DNA of 64,000 nucleotides from Apostichopus japonicus (GCF_037975245.1 NC_092581.1:20670303-20734302); one strand, 5' to 3'. Counted from the first letter of the stretch, positions 1 through 10,477 are shown. The notes: a model not told the origin generated them from the letters alone. Translations and numbers: made by a program.

Positions 1-1033
1 TCAGAGGTCAGGATTATTAATATTTATGACAGTTAGGAGACTGGGGCCTGGAAGAATTGATTGAAAAATTCGAAGGTATGTTTGATATTATCTAAATGAA
101 CGTGACAAGAACGAGAAAAGCTTAGAGACCCACGACTAAGTTGGGTAGACGAATGCATTTGAATCGCTTGCGTTACGTAGACCTAACGTTAAAGTCATAC
201 AATAAGTTAATATAATAGGCTAGCTGCTGTTTGTCATAGTCAACTCATAATTGTCAACGAATCCGTTGAGGCCAACATACAAGTAAACATTAATCGGAAT
301 AGCCTACGGACGGACGGAGGACTTTGGTCTAGGCCTTTATCGTAACCTAGTGCATTCTATTCCTAGTGTACGTTAACCGTAACTTCGTATACCCTGCGAG
401 TCACTTTTTTAAGTAGTACTAGGCCTAGTACTAGTACTAGTAGGGTATACTTAGGCTATTTCAAGGCAATGCATTTTAAATAGCATCGGGCATGGGCCTA
501 TAGTTACGCTGGTACTACGTTTAATAAGGGATAAACATATATTCATGTAATGCAATATTTAATTACCACTAATTGCCATTTTAGCTTGTAAGTTGTTGCA
601 AGTAGGCCGAAGCTGATGTGGATTGGTGATACTTTTAGACCTAGGCCCAACTAAAATTTAGCTATATTATAGAAGTGATCTAGCTGTTATCATTCATAGC
701 AATCTACACAATTGCATACAGTGGGAGTGAGCATTGTTTTAAGCATTGTTAACATGATGCATTGGTTGTAAAAGTTGCCTACATTGTCTGATGAATGTTT
801 CATGCAAGTTCCTGCTTTGACAAGGAATCACTATAGGCCATCTGGCTTTCTAGTTTTAAACGTACTTGAAAGTTGAAGAAGTTAGATTCACAACTGATTA
901 AATTTTGGAAATTTTCTTAAGGAATGTCAATGTTTTGTGAGGGGTACATGTAAATAACTGCTTATGCTCCAAGGAGGTATTTACACAACTTCATTATGAT
1001 GGATTTTTTTTTCTTTTCTTTGTTGTTACTTAG
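1..1033. other. Non-coding, probable intron
   Basis: I see no convincing coding region here. It is AT-rich unique-looking sequence ending in a pyrimidine-rich stretch and an AG at 1032-1033. That would serve as the splice acceptor for the exon that follows, so the stretch is probably the last intron of the gene at the left edge. Confidence 0.4.
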
Positions 1034-1379
1034 GAAGCATCAACTTGGAATTCTATTTGCAAACATTTTCAGAAAGACCTCAGCCATATGTGTTACTTCT
1101 TGGAGGAAGCAAAATAGATCCTCAGCAGTCATTTGTGATCATCGAGAGACATGCCCTACCCCAGAAGACATTTATGAAGGCCATTGATGTGTGCTTCAAA
1201 TCATTCAACGTGTTTAATCTGAATTATACCAAATTGCATGTCTTGGTGCCTGGAAATTTTCCCAAAAAGTTGTTTATCAGATGCCTGGTGGTGTGAAGCA
1301 ATGCAACCAGATTCGAGATTTTCGTGCTTACCGTGCCAACAATAATGACAAAGTAACTGCAGTTAAGCAGTTGTCATAG
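1034..1379 (+). pseudogene. Terminal exon of a SAMD3-like/uncharacterised protein, frameshifted
   Basis: Read from the AG at 1032-1033, the frame contains PYVLLLGG, a run ending in AIDVCFKSFNVFNLNYTK, and a short tail. This resembles, from memory, the C-terminal region of the large 'sterile alpha motif domain-containing protein 3-like' family that is expanded in fish and marine invertebrates; its function is unknown to me. Near 1250 the frame breaks. One frame ends at a stop near 1296, while the continuation typical of the family (WKFSQKVVYQMPGG, then about 30 residues to a TAG at 1377-1379) lies in another frame. The exon is therefore probably a decayed copy, or the assembly has a one-base error there. 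Pieces of its 3' end recur in the array directly downstream. Confidence 0.45.
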
Positions 1380-2195
1380 ACAGCACTCCACGTTTTCTCA
1401 ACTCACGGATCAGAATGTATCTAAAGTTGTTGCTTATTTGGAATTGACTTTGGGAAGAGTTGTTTCTTGTGTTTAATCTGGAATACCAAAGACATGTGCC
1501 AACAACAAAGACAAAGTAACTGCAGTGTAGCAGTCATCGTAGACAACACTCCACGTTTTCTCATCCCACGGATCAGCATATATCTAAAGTTGTTGCTTAT
1601 TTGAAATTGACTTTGGGAAGAGTTGTTTCTTGTGTTTAATCTGGAATACCAAAAGACATGTGCCAACAACAAAGACAAAGTCACTGTAGTGTAGCAGTCA
1701 TCATAGACAGCTCTCCATGTTTTCTCATCCCATGGATCAGGATATATCTAAAGTTGTTGCTTATTTGAAATTGACTTTGGGAAGAGTTGTTTCTTTGTGT
1801 TTAATCTGGAATACCAAAAGACATGTGCCAACAACAAAGACAAAGTCACTGTAGTGTAGCAGTCATCATAGACAGCTCTCCATGTTTTCTCATCCCATGG
1901 ATCAGCATATATCTAAAGTTGTTGCTTATTTGAAATTGACTTTGGGAAGAGTTGTTTCTTTGTGTTTAATCTGGAATACCAAAAGACATGCGCCAACAAC
2001 AAAGACAAAGTGACTGTAGTGTAGCAGTCATCATAGACAGCTCTCCATGTTTTCTCATCCCATGGATCAGCATATATCTAAAGTTGTTGCTTATTTGAAA
2101 TTGACTTTGGGAAGAGTGTTGTTTCTTTGTCTTTAATCTGGAATACCAAAAGACATGCGATAACAACAACGACCAAGAAACTGCAGTGTAGCAAT
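1339..2195 (+). repeat. ~164-bp tandem array derived from the preceding exon
   Basis: The anchor CTAAAGTTGTTGCTTA recurs at 1421, 1584, 1748, 1913 and 2078, giving periods of 163-165 bp. Each unit holds a segment translating as FNLEYQK joined to a segment translating as ANNKDKVT and a stop, followed by a 3'-flank block. Both coding bits match the upstream exon (FNLNYTK and ANNNDKVT), so the unit is an internally deleted copy of the exon end plus 3' flank. Confidence 0.85.
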
Positions 2196-2668
2196 TGAAA
2201 ATGTTGGCACTTTTAAGTTGATCTAATCCCACAAGACAATACTTTTATAGCCTAAATTATTCATTTTACATTTACTGGGATATAATATATGGACCTCTGG
2301 AATAGGAAGGTAGTAGGGTGTTTAATTGCTGAAAATCGCACATTATGAATTGTTTGTGTTGTCATTGCTTTTTGCTCTCTCAAATGTACCTTTCTGCTGT
2401 GAGCGATTGAAACATCCATATATTGTTTACCTAATTACTAGGTAATAATTAACCTAAAACCTGTGTAAAATATTTACTGAACGGGTGCTATGTAAACTTC
2501 TCTGGCAAAATTTTACATAACAGTATTGTATTTGCGTTACATAATAAACATGTAAAACTTTACAAATCAGCAGTAAAGTAATTTTTACTTAAATGTTTTA
2601 GTGTTCTTATTTGACATGAAAATTAAGTAAAATTGTACTTAACCTGTGTAAAACGTTTTCCGAGTGTA
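2196..2668. other. AT-rich non-coding
   Basis: No gene seen. The interval 2440-2660 has several similar phrases (variants of TGTAAAA and TTTACTTAA), which may be remnants of an AT-rich mobile element. I could not define its ends. Confidence 0.4.
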
Positions 2669-3636
2669 TAAGCCCCCTGACATTCCAATATCCAAGTTTA
2701 ATGATGAACTGTCAAGCCTAATGAATAATTTAAGTGTTGTCAGCAAGACTTGCTATATCTGTGGTGATTTTAATATTGTTAAAAAGTGATCATGATTCTA
2801 ATATATCCAATTTCTTAGATTTAATGTATTCCCATTTTTATTTTCCACTTATTTCAAAACCAACTAGAATTACTCCACAATCAGCCTCACTCATTGACAA
2901 CATCTTTTGTAATGATACTTCTGTTAACTTAAGCTCGGGGATTCTATTATCAGACATAAGTGACCACTTGCCTGTTTATTGTTGTAGGGATTTTAAGGCT
3001 CACTCATTACCATGCTCCAATAACTTTTTTTACCATAAGAGGACCAGTAAAGATTCTTTACGATATATCAATTTAGAACTTTCTTCTTTGATTGGAACCT
3101 ATTAAACAATCTCCGAGATGTTGATACTGCATATAACGTTTTTGTTGATAATGCTAACAATATAATTTCTAAGCACTGTGTAGTTAAGCAATTTGAAAGT
3201 AAATCCAATACTATACGCTCACCTTGGATAACATCAAGTATTTTAACTTCAATTTCAAAAAAAGAATAAATTATGTAAAAAGTATCTTCTTAATCATTCT
3301 AGTACCAATAGAAGTAAATATACTCTTTATAAAATATAAACTGACAAAAATTATCAGATTAGCAAAGATGATGTATTATGAAAATTGTTTCAAAGACAAT
3401 AAAAATAATTTAAAGAAAACATGGGATACGATTAATAAAATTCTTGGTCGTACTTCAATCAATACTCCAATTGATAAAATTAAAGATAATGATTTGTTAA
3501 TTACAAATAAATTTGACATGGCCGAGAAATTTAATGACTTTTTTGCTAATATAGGTAACAACCTTGCGAGTTCTATTCCCACTTGTCACTCAAAATTTAC
3601 AGATTTTCTTACTGATAGTACCCCATCATCTCTAAT

Positions 3637-3640
<4 letters not shown>
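2669..3640 (+). mobile_element. Non-LTR retrotransposon fragment (endonuclease end plus linker), broken
   Basis: The translated pieces, in order, are: the start of the endonuclease C-terminal part (CGDFNI), a segment with SLIDNIFCND and LSDISDHLPVY typical of the APE-type endonuclease, then the lysine-rich linker before the reverse transcriptase (SPWITSSIL, YYENCF, FNDFFANIG). Stops and frameshifts separate them, for example a short deletion after GDFNI. The fragment ends abruptly at 3640 where (AT)n begins, before any RT motif. A better preserved copy of the same family lies at 25786-26998. The clade is probably in the jockey/CR1/L2 group. Confidence 0.8.
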
Positions 3641-3689
<49 letters not shown>

Positions 3690-3745
3690 TATGTATATGT
3701 ATGTATATATATATAGAAATATATATATAGAAATATATGTATATG

Positions 3746-3781
<36 letters not shown>

Positions 3782-3794
3782 TATATATATATAT
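3641..3794. repeat. (AT)n microsatellite with GAAATATATGTATATG interruptions
   Basis: Nearly pure TA dinucleotides with a few variant units. Open frames here that read as YIYIYI are artefacts of the repeat. Confidence 0.95.
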
Positions 3795-3980
3795 TACGTT
3801 GGTTGAAAGAAGTGTTTTTCTTGTTAATCAAAACCGAAAAATCAAATGGGTAGTTACTCATAATAGTAATGGTATTTTATGCTAAGTGACTATACATTGG
3901 GCCTTTCACATGTTATGTAATGTTTCATCTTTCACTGGCACACGTTTGAAATATTTTGCCTGATTTCATCATCTTAAAAT
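3795..3980 (+). repeat. Dispersed repeat, segment A (copies at 15039 and 23142)
   Basis: This stretch, from TACGTTGGTTGAAAG to CATCATCTT, is closely matched at 15039-15222 and 23143-23328, each time directly after an (AT)n array. Here it stops at CATCATCTT and passes into the sushi exon flank, whereas the other two copies continue for about 1 kb. Confidence 0.85.
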
Positions 3981-4049
3981 ACAACATGATTCAATTACAG
4001 CAGACCAGAAACAATGCTTTTCTTCAAATATGACAATGATCTCACAAAC

Positions 4050-4238
4050 CTGTGCAAAAGGCATCTTCATAGGTCCATACTCCAGAAAGACACACTGCAG
4101 TCCTGTGGCCATTGATATACCATCCTTCAGGACAGTCATACATGATTTCAGTTCCATTTGGATATATCTCTCCTTCTGCAAAGTCAGGACTATGGATTAC
4201 CAAGTCATCTGGGGGAGCGGGTTTATCACATGATGAAG
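4050..4238 (-). CDS. Sushi/CCP domain exon, copy 1 (most diverged)
   Basis: An internal exon of 189 bp, phase 1 at both ends, bounded by ACAAG acceptor and CAG/GTTTGTGAG donor on the minus strand. It encodes one complement-control-protein module: Cys in SSCDKPAPPDD, the second Cys in MYDCPEGW, the third in TAVC, the Trp in GVW and the last Cys in DAFC. Four cysteines and the conserved Trp define the fold known from complement regulators, selectins and many invertebrate lectin-like proteins. This copy differs from its neighbours in EGEIYPNG and GWYINGHR. The rest of the protein is not visible nearby. Confidence 0.75.
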
Positions 4239-4293
4239 CTTGTACTAGGAACAAAACGATATTTAGATATTAATTTTAATGACAATTAATATC

Positions 4294-4436
4294 TGCAGTC
4301 TTGTTGCCATTTAAATCCCATCCATCAGGACAGCCATACATGATTTCAGTTCCATTTGCATACATCTCTCCTTCTGCAAAGTTACGACTATGGGATACCA
4401 AGTCATCTGGGGGAGCGGGTTCATCACATGGTGAAG
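4294..4436 (-). pseudogene. Truncated sushi exon, copy 2
   Basis: The 5' part matches the other copies, from the acceptor through the second Cys region and GWDLNG. The last third is gone: the donor, the Trp motif and the last Cys are replaced by intron sequence at about 4293. The remaining module has no splice donor, so it should be skipped or be non-functional. Confidence 0.75.
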
Positions 4437-4583
4437 CTTGTAGGAGGAACATAACGATATTTAGATATTAATTTTAAAGGCAATGCTGACAGTCTTCCCA
4501 ATACCATAAAAAATACAACATGATTCAATTACAGCAGACAAGAAACAATGCTTTTCTTCAAATATGACAATGATCTCACAAAC

Positions 4584-4772
4584 CTGTGCAATTGGCATCT
4601 TCATAAGTCCATACTCCATAAAGGCACACTGCAGTCATGTTGCCATTTAAATCCCATCCATCAGGACAGAAATACATGATTTCAGTTCCATTTGCATACA
4701 TCTCTCCTTCTGCAAAGTTACGACTATGGGATACCAAGTCATCTGGGGGAGCGGGTTCATCACATGGTGAAG
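4584..4772 (-). CDS. Sushi/CCP domain exon, copy 3
   Basis: A complete 189-bp phase 1-1 exon with the four Cys and GVW pattern. Distinctive residues are LVSHSRNFAEG and IMYFCPDGW. Donor and acceptor match the other copies. Being symmetric in phase, it can be duplicated or skipped without breaking the frame. Confidence 0.75.
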
Positions 4773-4919
4773 CTTGTAGGAGGAACATAACGATATTTAG
4801 ATATTAATTTTAAAGGCAATGCTGACAGTCTTCCCAATACCATAACAAATACAACATGATTCAATTACAGCAGACAAGAAACAATGCTTTTCTTCAAATA
4901 TGACAATGATCTCACAAAC

Positions 4920-5108
4920 CTGTGCAATTGGCATCTTCATAAGTCCATACTCCATAAAGACACACTGCAGTCATGTGACCATTTAAATCCCATCCATCAG
5001 GACAGCCATACATGATTTCAGTTCCATGTGCATACATCTCTCCTTCTGCAAAGTCAGGACTGTAGAATACCAAGTTATCTGGGGGAGCGGGTTCGTCACA
5101 TGGTGAAG
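4920..5108 (-). CDS. Sushi/CCP domain exon, copy 4
   Basis: Complete 189-bp phase 1-1 exon. Variant residues are PPDNLVFYSPDF and YAHGTEIMYGC. The minus-strand acceptor has the best polypyrimidine tract of the set (TTTCTCTTACAAG). Confidence 0.75.
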
Positions 5109-5255
5109 CTTGTAAGAGAAACAAAACGATATTTAGATATTAATTTTAAAGGCAATGCTGACAGTCTTTCCAATACCATAAAAAATACGACATGATTCAA
5201 TTACAACAGACAAGAAGCAATGCTTTTCTTCAAATATGACAATGATCTCACAAAC

Positions 5256-5444
5256 CTGTGCAATAGGCATCTTCATAAGTCCATACTCCAGAAAGACACA
5301 CTGCAGTCATGTGACCATTAAAATCCCATCCATCAGGACAGTCATACATGATTTCAATTCCATTTGCATACATCTCTCCTTCTGCAAAGTCAGGACTATG
5401 GATTACCAAGTCATCTGGGGGAGCGGGTTCATCACATGGTGAAG
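5256..5444 (-). CDS. Sushi/CCP domain exon, copy 5
   Basis: Complete 189-bp phase 1-1 exon with the four Cys and GVW pattern. It carries YANGIEIMYDC and GWDFNG where most copies have GTEIMY and GWDLNG. Confidence 0.75.
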
Positions 5445-5591
5445 CTTGTAGGAGGAACATAACGATATTTAGATATTAATTTTAAAGGCAATGCTGACAG
5501 TCTTCCCAATACCATAAAAAATACAACATGATTCAATTACAGCAGACAAGAAACAATGCTTTTCTTCAAATATGACAATGATCTCACAAAC

Positions 5592-5780
5592 CTGTGCAAT
5601 TGGCATCTTCATAAGTCCATACTCCATAAAGGCACACTGCAGTCATGTTGCCATTTAAATCCCATCCATCAGGACAGAAATACATGATTTCAGTTCCATT
5701 TGCATACATCTCTCCTTCTGCAAAGTCAGGACTATGGATTACCAAGTCATCTGGGGGAGCGGGTTCATCACATGGTGGAG
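5592..5780 (-). CDS. Sushi/CCP domain exon, copy 6
   Basis: Complete 189-bp phase 1-1 exon. The N-terminal half looks like copy 5 (LVIHSPDF) and the C-terminal half like copy 3 (IMYFCPDGW, NGNMTAVCLYG). This chimeric pattern fits recombination or gene conversion between units. It begins PPCDEP instead of SPCDEP. Confidence 0.75.
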
Positions 5781-5927
5781 CTTGTAGGAGGAACAAAACG
5801 ATATTTAGATATTAATTTTAAAGGCAATGCTGACAGTCTTTCCAATACCATAACAAATACATCATGATTCAATTACAACAGACAAGAAACTATGTTTTTC
5901 TCCAAATATGACAATGATCTCACAAAC

Positions 5928-5983
5928 CTGTGCAATAGGCATCTTCATAAGTTCATACTCCATAAAGACACACCGCAGTCCCA
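5928..5983 (-). pseudogene. Sushi exon remnant, copy 7
   Basis: Only the 3' end of the exon (Trp motif region and donor) is present. The sequence then switches at CCCAAGTT into the dispersed repeat segment that follows. A short copy of the same junction (sushi 3' end fused to CCCAAGTT) occurs at 14891-14930. Confidence 0.7.
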
Positions 5984-6230
<247 letters not shown>

Positions 6231-6724
6231 CTATCGATTCTTATGTTTGATTATTTCATTCTTAATAGACTAGGCTATGTGCAATATTTTTAGGATCACC
6301 TTTTAGCGTACTAGACTATAGTCTCTTTTCTCTTATGCATACTATCAGTATTTTTTTTTCTGTTTAGGAGCAGTATATTGCTTTATAGGTGCCTTTTAAA
6401 ATTTTATTGTTTTTAAAATTGAATTTTGATCCTTTCGTTTTTGATCCGTTAGACTGTCGTATATGTTTTTCATTTTTTTAGTTTTAGGTTTAAATTCCTA
6501 TTAGTTTCGATTCTTATAGTTTGACCATTTTCGAGAGGTTTGATTCTTATTCCTTTAATCAGTTGCAATTCTTATTTTTCTTAATAGTTTGAATTCTTAT
6601 TATCCTATTAAATTAATATGTGCAATTCATAGTTTGATATTATTCTTATTCCATCTTATCATTGTATTGTCTTATTGCTAGCATTTAATTGCCCATTTTT
6701 AGTGCTTAATAAAGTTTTTTGAAT

Positions 6725-6728
<4 letters not shown>
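6231..6728 (+). mobile_element. LINE 3' end, copy 1
   Basis: About 500 bp from CGATTCTTATGTTTGA to a terminal AATAAAGTTTTTTGAATTTGAA followed by (AT)n. A polyadenylation-like AATAAA next to a TTGAATTTGAA end before a simple repeat is typical of CR1/L2-type 3' tails. No coding sequence remains. A second copy follows immediately. Confidence 0.6.

Positions 6729-6788
<60 letters not shown>
6729..6788. repeat. (AT)n microsatellite
   Basis: Pure TA array separating the two LINE 3' end copies. Confidence 0.95.
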
Positions 6789-6792
<4 letters not shown>

Positions 6793-7315
6793 TCTTATGT
6801 TTGAATATTTCATTCTTAATAAACTAGGCTGTGTGCAATGTTTTTAGGTCACCTTTTAGCGTACTAGACTATAGTCTCTTTTCTATTATGCATATTATCA
6901 TTATATTTTATCTGTTTAGGAGCAGTATATTGCTTTATAGGTGCCTTTTAAAGTTTAATTGTTTCCAAAATTGAATTTTGATCCTTTCGTTTCTGATCCG
7001 TTAGACTGTCGTATAGGTTTTTCAATTTTTCAGTTTTAGGTTTAAGTTCCTATTAGTTTCGATTCTTATAGTTTGACCATCTTCGAGAGTTTTTATTCTT
7101 ATTCCTTCAATCAGTTTCAATTTTTTTTTTCTTAATAGTTTGAATTCTTATTATCCTATTAAATTAATATGTGCAATTCATAGTTTGGTATTCTTTTAGT
7201 GTATTTTCATGTATACTATTTGTATTATTCTTATTCCATCTTATCATTGTATTGTCTTATTGCGAGCATTTAATTGCCCATTTTTAGTGCTTAATAAAGG
7301 TTTTTGAATTTGAAT
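6789..7315 (+). mobile_element. LINE 3' end, copy 2
   Basis: A second copy of the 6231-6728 block with small differences, including an extra piece near 7195-7235. It ends with the same AATAAAGG...TTGAATTTGAA and then (AT)n. The pair looks like a tandem duplication of the 3' tail and its microsatellite. Confidence 0.6.
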
Positions 7316-7393
7316 ATATATATATACATCTGTATATATGTTTATAAGTATGATATTTATATATTAATATATATATATATATATATATATCTA

Positions 7394-7457
<64 letters not shown>
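7316..7457. repeat. (AT)n microsatellite with variants
   Basis: A TA-rich array abutting the (ATT)n tail of the minus-strand LINE that begins at about 7458. Confidence 0.9.
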
Positions 7458-7486
<29 letters not shown>

Positions 7487-7569
7487 GTAATAATAAATGC
7501 ATTTATACAGCGCTAATTTCGTACAAAACATTCAAAAGCGCTTAACAAGGAAAAAGCCAACCAGTCGGG

Positions 7570-7812
7570 TCAATCAGAATAAGCAAGCTTAAACAGATAT
7601 GTTTTTAACTTTATCTTGAAAGCATCTAGGGTCAGGGAGTCGATACGCATCAATTCCACCGGAAGTGAATTCCACAACCGAGGTCCTTTGTAGGCAAAAG
7701 CCCTATTGCCTAATGTACTATGATTGATACAAGGAACATACAGTGTGATTCGAGAATGTGAGCGCAAAGAGTAACAACTAGACTTCACCGAGATCATATC
7801 ACATAAATACAA
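7570..7812 (-). pseudogene. C-terminal piece of LINE ORF2, out of frame
   Basis: About 78 residues continuing ORF2 after a frameshift at roughly 7805-7812. It contains YLCDMISV, a basic stretch, then GNRAFAYKGPRLWNSLPVEL and FKIKLKTYLF, the usual C-terminal motif of CR1/L2-type ORF2 proteins. The break removes these residues from the main frame, so this copy is probably inactive unless the base call is wrong. Confidence 0.85.
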
Positions 7813-10477
7813 GACCTTTTAAACATTTAAATACTTGCAAGATTAGTTTAAATTCAATGCGCTGCTGTACAGGTAACCAATGAAGAGATTGTAAAGTAAA
7901 AGTAATATGACAAAATTTAGGAAGTGCGTAAATCAAACGAGCCGCTCCATTAAGTACCATTTGAACTCTACGAAGCTTATAATCAGGTAAACCAATCAAG
8001 AGTGCATTACAGTAGTCGATGTGACTAATTGCAAAAGCATTAATAAGAGTTTTAGTACAGTCCTCATCCAGGAATTTTCTGATCTGACGAATATTATAGA
8101 GTCCATGGTATGCCCTTGAGGAAACTTTTCCAATATGAATGTCCATTGACATGTTGCTGTCAAGATAAACCCCAAGATTTTTTGCACTATCACATGGCTT
8201 AATATCCACGTTACCTACTTTTATCATCTGAACCCGAGTCTTAGCAACTTGTTGGCGAGTCCCAATTAAAAGAAACTCAGTCTTAGAGTCATTGATCATT
8301 AGCCTATTGCTGATCATCCAATGTCTTATTTCGAATATAAGTGATTGCATTGCCAGAACAGCCCGTTCCTCAGATAACAGAGAACCAGCATTGAAAGATA
8401 AATATAACTGTGTATCATCAGCATAACTATGTGCGTTAGGAAGGTGTTTAGAGACAATGGTAAACAACTGAGAAACATAACAAAGAAAAAGAACAGGACC
8501 GAGACAGCTGCCCTGTGGTACACCACAATTCAAAGAAAAATCTTTCGATGAGATATTTTCTATAGATACATGCTGTTTTCTGAAAGACAGATAATTACCA
8601 ATCCATTTTTGTGCATTATTAACAATACCAAATTGGGTACGCAATATGTTCGTAAGAATATCATGGTTAACAGTATCGAACGCTGCACTCAAATCCAACA
8701 GGATTAAAAGAGTGCATTGTTGTTGGTCCATATTCATCAATATATCACTATGAATTTTCATAAGTGCAGTTTCTGTAGAGTGATTTTGCCTGTACGCAGA
8801 TTGGCAATCAGGAAAAGGAGCATGTGATGAACAATGTGAGACAATCTCATTAACTACAGCTCGTTCAACTAACTTAGAAACATAACTCAAATTACTTATT
8901 GGTCTATAATTAGAATAGATAGGGTCCAAACCTGCTTTCTTTAACAATGGGGTAACGGTAGCAATCTTCCATTTGTCAGGAACATTACCATCTTTAAGTG
9001 AAAGATTTATCATGGTAGTCAATACAGGCAAAAGGGGGTCAAGACACTTTCTAAGTAACCAAGTGGGTATTGGGTCAAGATTGCAGGTAGCCGTATTGGA
9101 GGATTTGATAATTGTGCGAACTTCATCGTTAGAAAGTGGCTTGAACCCAGTCAACTTCGATTGGAAATGCTGTTGAACATAAGGTTCAAAAGGACCAGTA
9201 GCAATGGAATCAATGTATGTATTAATTTTATCAATTTTAGATATAAAAAATTGTTCGAAGTCATTAACAAGTTTCATAGTATTCTGGTGTGGCGGATAAG
9301 AAACAACTTGCTTTTTATTACACAATGACTTGACAACAGTAAACAGTTTCCTGGTGTCGCCTTCACAGTCCCGGATGGTTGATGTATAAAAGGACTTTTT
9401 AGCATAGTCCAGATGGAATGAATACTCATTCCGCAAAGAGCGATGGACCCATCTGTGAGTTTCAAGACCAGATTTGCGGAAAACTCTCTCAGCCTTTCGA
9501 CAAGCGGAACGTAAAATTTTCAAATGATCGGAGAACCAAGGTACTGTTGGCCTAACGGTAATTACTCTGGTCAGAACTGGTGCGTGGATATCAAGGATAG
9601 ATGTTAAAGTACGATCATAGCATTCAATTAAACTCTCTAAATCAAGCCATTCAGTTGTGCATAATGAGGATTGCAAAATATCTGTACAAAATTGATCAAT
9701 ATGAATACTTCGATATTTCCGGTATTTAATTTCTTTGGTTGAATGTTTGGTAATAGGAAGGTCAAGATAACATCTAATTGACCAATGATCAGACACTTTT
9801 AAAGCAGCTAGTGGAGATGATAACACGATATCGTTAGTGGATCGTGTGATGATTAAATCAAGCGTGTGTCCGGAGTCGTGAGTTGGAATGGAGACATGTT
9901 GCTGGAGACTAAACGTATTCATAATATCAGTAAATTTAGTCGCATCAGTACTAGTGTGATCATCCACATGAATATTAAAATCGCCAGTAAGAATAAGTTT
10001 TTCAGGACAAAGCACACAGTTTTCAAGGTCACTGAATTCTCGGAAAAAAGTTGAAGTTGTGACCGGATGGGCTTCGGAATATGGAGGACGGTAGATTAAT
10101 ATTAAACGAACTCTGAGATTGTCAATAGCAACCAGCCATTCAGAATATTCAAAAGACGACTTTTCATCAGAATGCAAGAGGTTGGTCTTAATTGAGGCTC
10201 GAACAATTAAACCAGTCCCACCACCAATTCTATCCTGCGGTCGAGGAACTCCAAGGTAATAATAACACTCAGGCGCTAAGGCATCTTCGGAAACAATATC
10301 ACTTGACTTAAGCCAAGTTTCAGTTAAACAGCATAAGTCAGTGCCAGAATGAATTATATGATCAACGATTAAAGAAGTTTTATTTCGAGCTGAGCGAACA
10401 TTAGCAGTCTCCAATATAAATTTCCTTTGTGATTGCCGATAAGTCTTAGTATTGCCGTCCTGGAAACTAATGTTTAG
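7799..10477 (-). CDS. LINE ORF2: APE endonuclease and reverse transcriptase
   Basis: 892 codons in the -1 frame relative to ORF1, counted from the frameshift site. The endonuclease spans roughly the first 250 residues: NVRSARNK, LCCLTETWL (catalytic Glu), GDFNIHVDD, SDHWSI (catalytic His). The reverse transcriptase follows: TPLLKKAGLDPIYSNYRPIS, LLDLSAAFDTVNHD (catalytic Asp), VPQGSCLGPVL, HSYADDTQLY (YADD, near 8413), then LMINDSKTEF and NLGVYLDSN. The C-terminal region has HIDYCNALL and LHWLPVQQRIEFKL. The frame then closes at 7799 in a KGL motif through a small deletion, and the rest of the protein continues in another frame. The enzyme nicks the target and copies the element RNA in place. 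Confidence 0.92.
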   Translation of the reverse strand, partial: LNISFQDGNTKTYRQSQRKFILETANVRSARNKTSLIVDHIIHSGTDLCCLTETWLKSSDIVSEDALAPECYYYLGVPRPQDRIGGGTGLIVRASIKTNLLHSDEKSSFEYSEWLVAIDNLRVRLILIYRPPYSEAHPVTTSTFFREFSDLENCVLCPEKLILTGDFNIHVDDHTSTDATKFTDIMNTFSLQQHVSIPTHDSGHTLDLIITRSTNDIVLSSPLAALKVSDHWSIRCYLDLPITKHSTKEIKYRKYRSIHIDQFCTDILQSSLCTTEWLDLESLIECYDRTLTSILDIHAPVLTRVITVRPTVPWFSDHLKILRSACRKAERVFRKSGLETHRWVHRSLRNEYSFHLDYAKKSFYTSTIRDCEGDTRKLFTVVKSLCNKKQVVSYPPHQNTMKLVNDFEQFFISKIDKINTYIDSIATGPFEPYVQQHFQSKLTGFKPLSNDEVRTIIKSSNTATCNLDPIPTWLLRKCLDPLLPVLTTMINLSLKDGNVPDKWKIATVTPLLKKAGLDPIYSNYRPISNLSYVSKLVERAVVNEIVSHCSSHAPFPDCQSAYRQNHSTETALMKIHSDILMNMDQQQCTLLILLDLSAAFDTVNHDILTNILRTQFGIVNNAQKWIGNYLSFRKQHVSIENISSKDFSLNCGVPQGSCLGPVLFLCYVSQLFTIVSKHLPNAHSYADDTQLYLSFNAGSLLSEERAVLAMQSLIFEIRHWMISNRLMINDSKTEFLLIGTRQQVAKTRVQMIKVGNVDIKPCDSAKNLGVYLDSNMSMDIHIGKVSSRAYHGLYNIRQIRKFLDEDCTKTLINAFAISHIDYCNALLIGLPDYKLRRVQMVLNGAARLIYALPKFCHITFTLQSLHWLPVQQRIEFKLILQVFKCLKGLVFM

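Larger units (their letters stand above)
3981..5983 (-). repeat. 336-bp tandem array of sushi-exon units
   Basis: Each unit consists of one 189-bp sushi-domain exon plus about 147 bp of intron. The high exon ends at 4436, 4772, 5108, 5444 and 5780 are spaced exactly 336 bp. The leftmost unit is closer (4238) because about 138 bp has been lost between it and the next. Introns and exons are nearly identical across units, so the copies are recent or homogenised. Confidence 0.9.

Noticed and set aside
3586-3861. Long open frames in (AT)n reading YIYIYI on both strands (also 6093, 7284, 14652-15075, 22939, 28125, 29516, 31878)
   Set aside because: Pure dinucleotide arrays have no stop codons in some frames. 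There is no protein signal.
7996-9465. Short frames inside the LINE ORF2 region on both strands
   Set aside because: Shadows of ORF2 in other frames.
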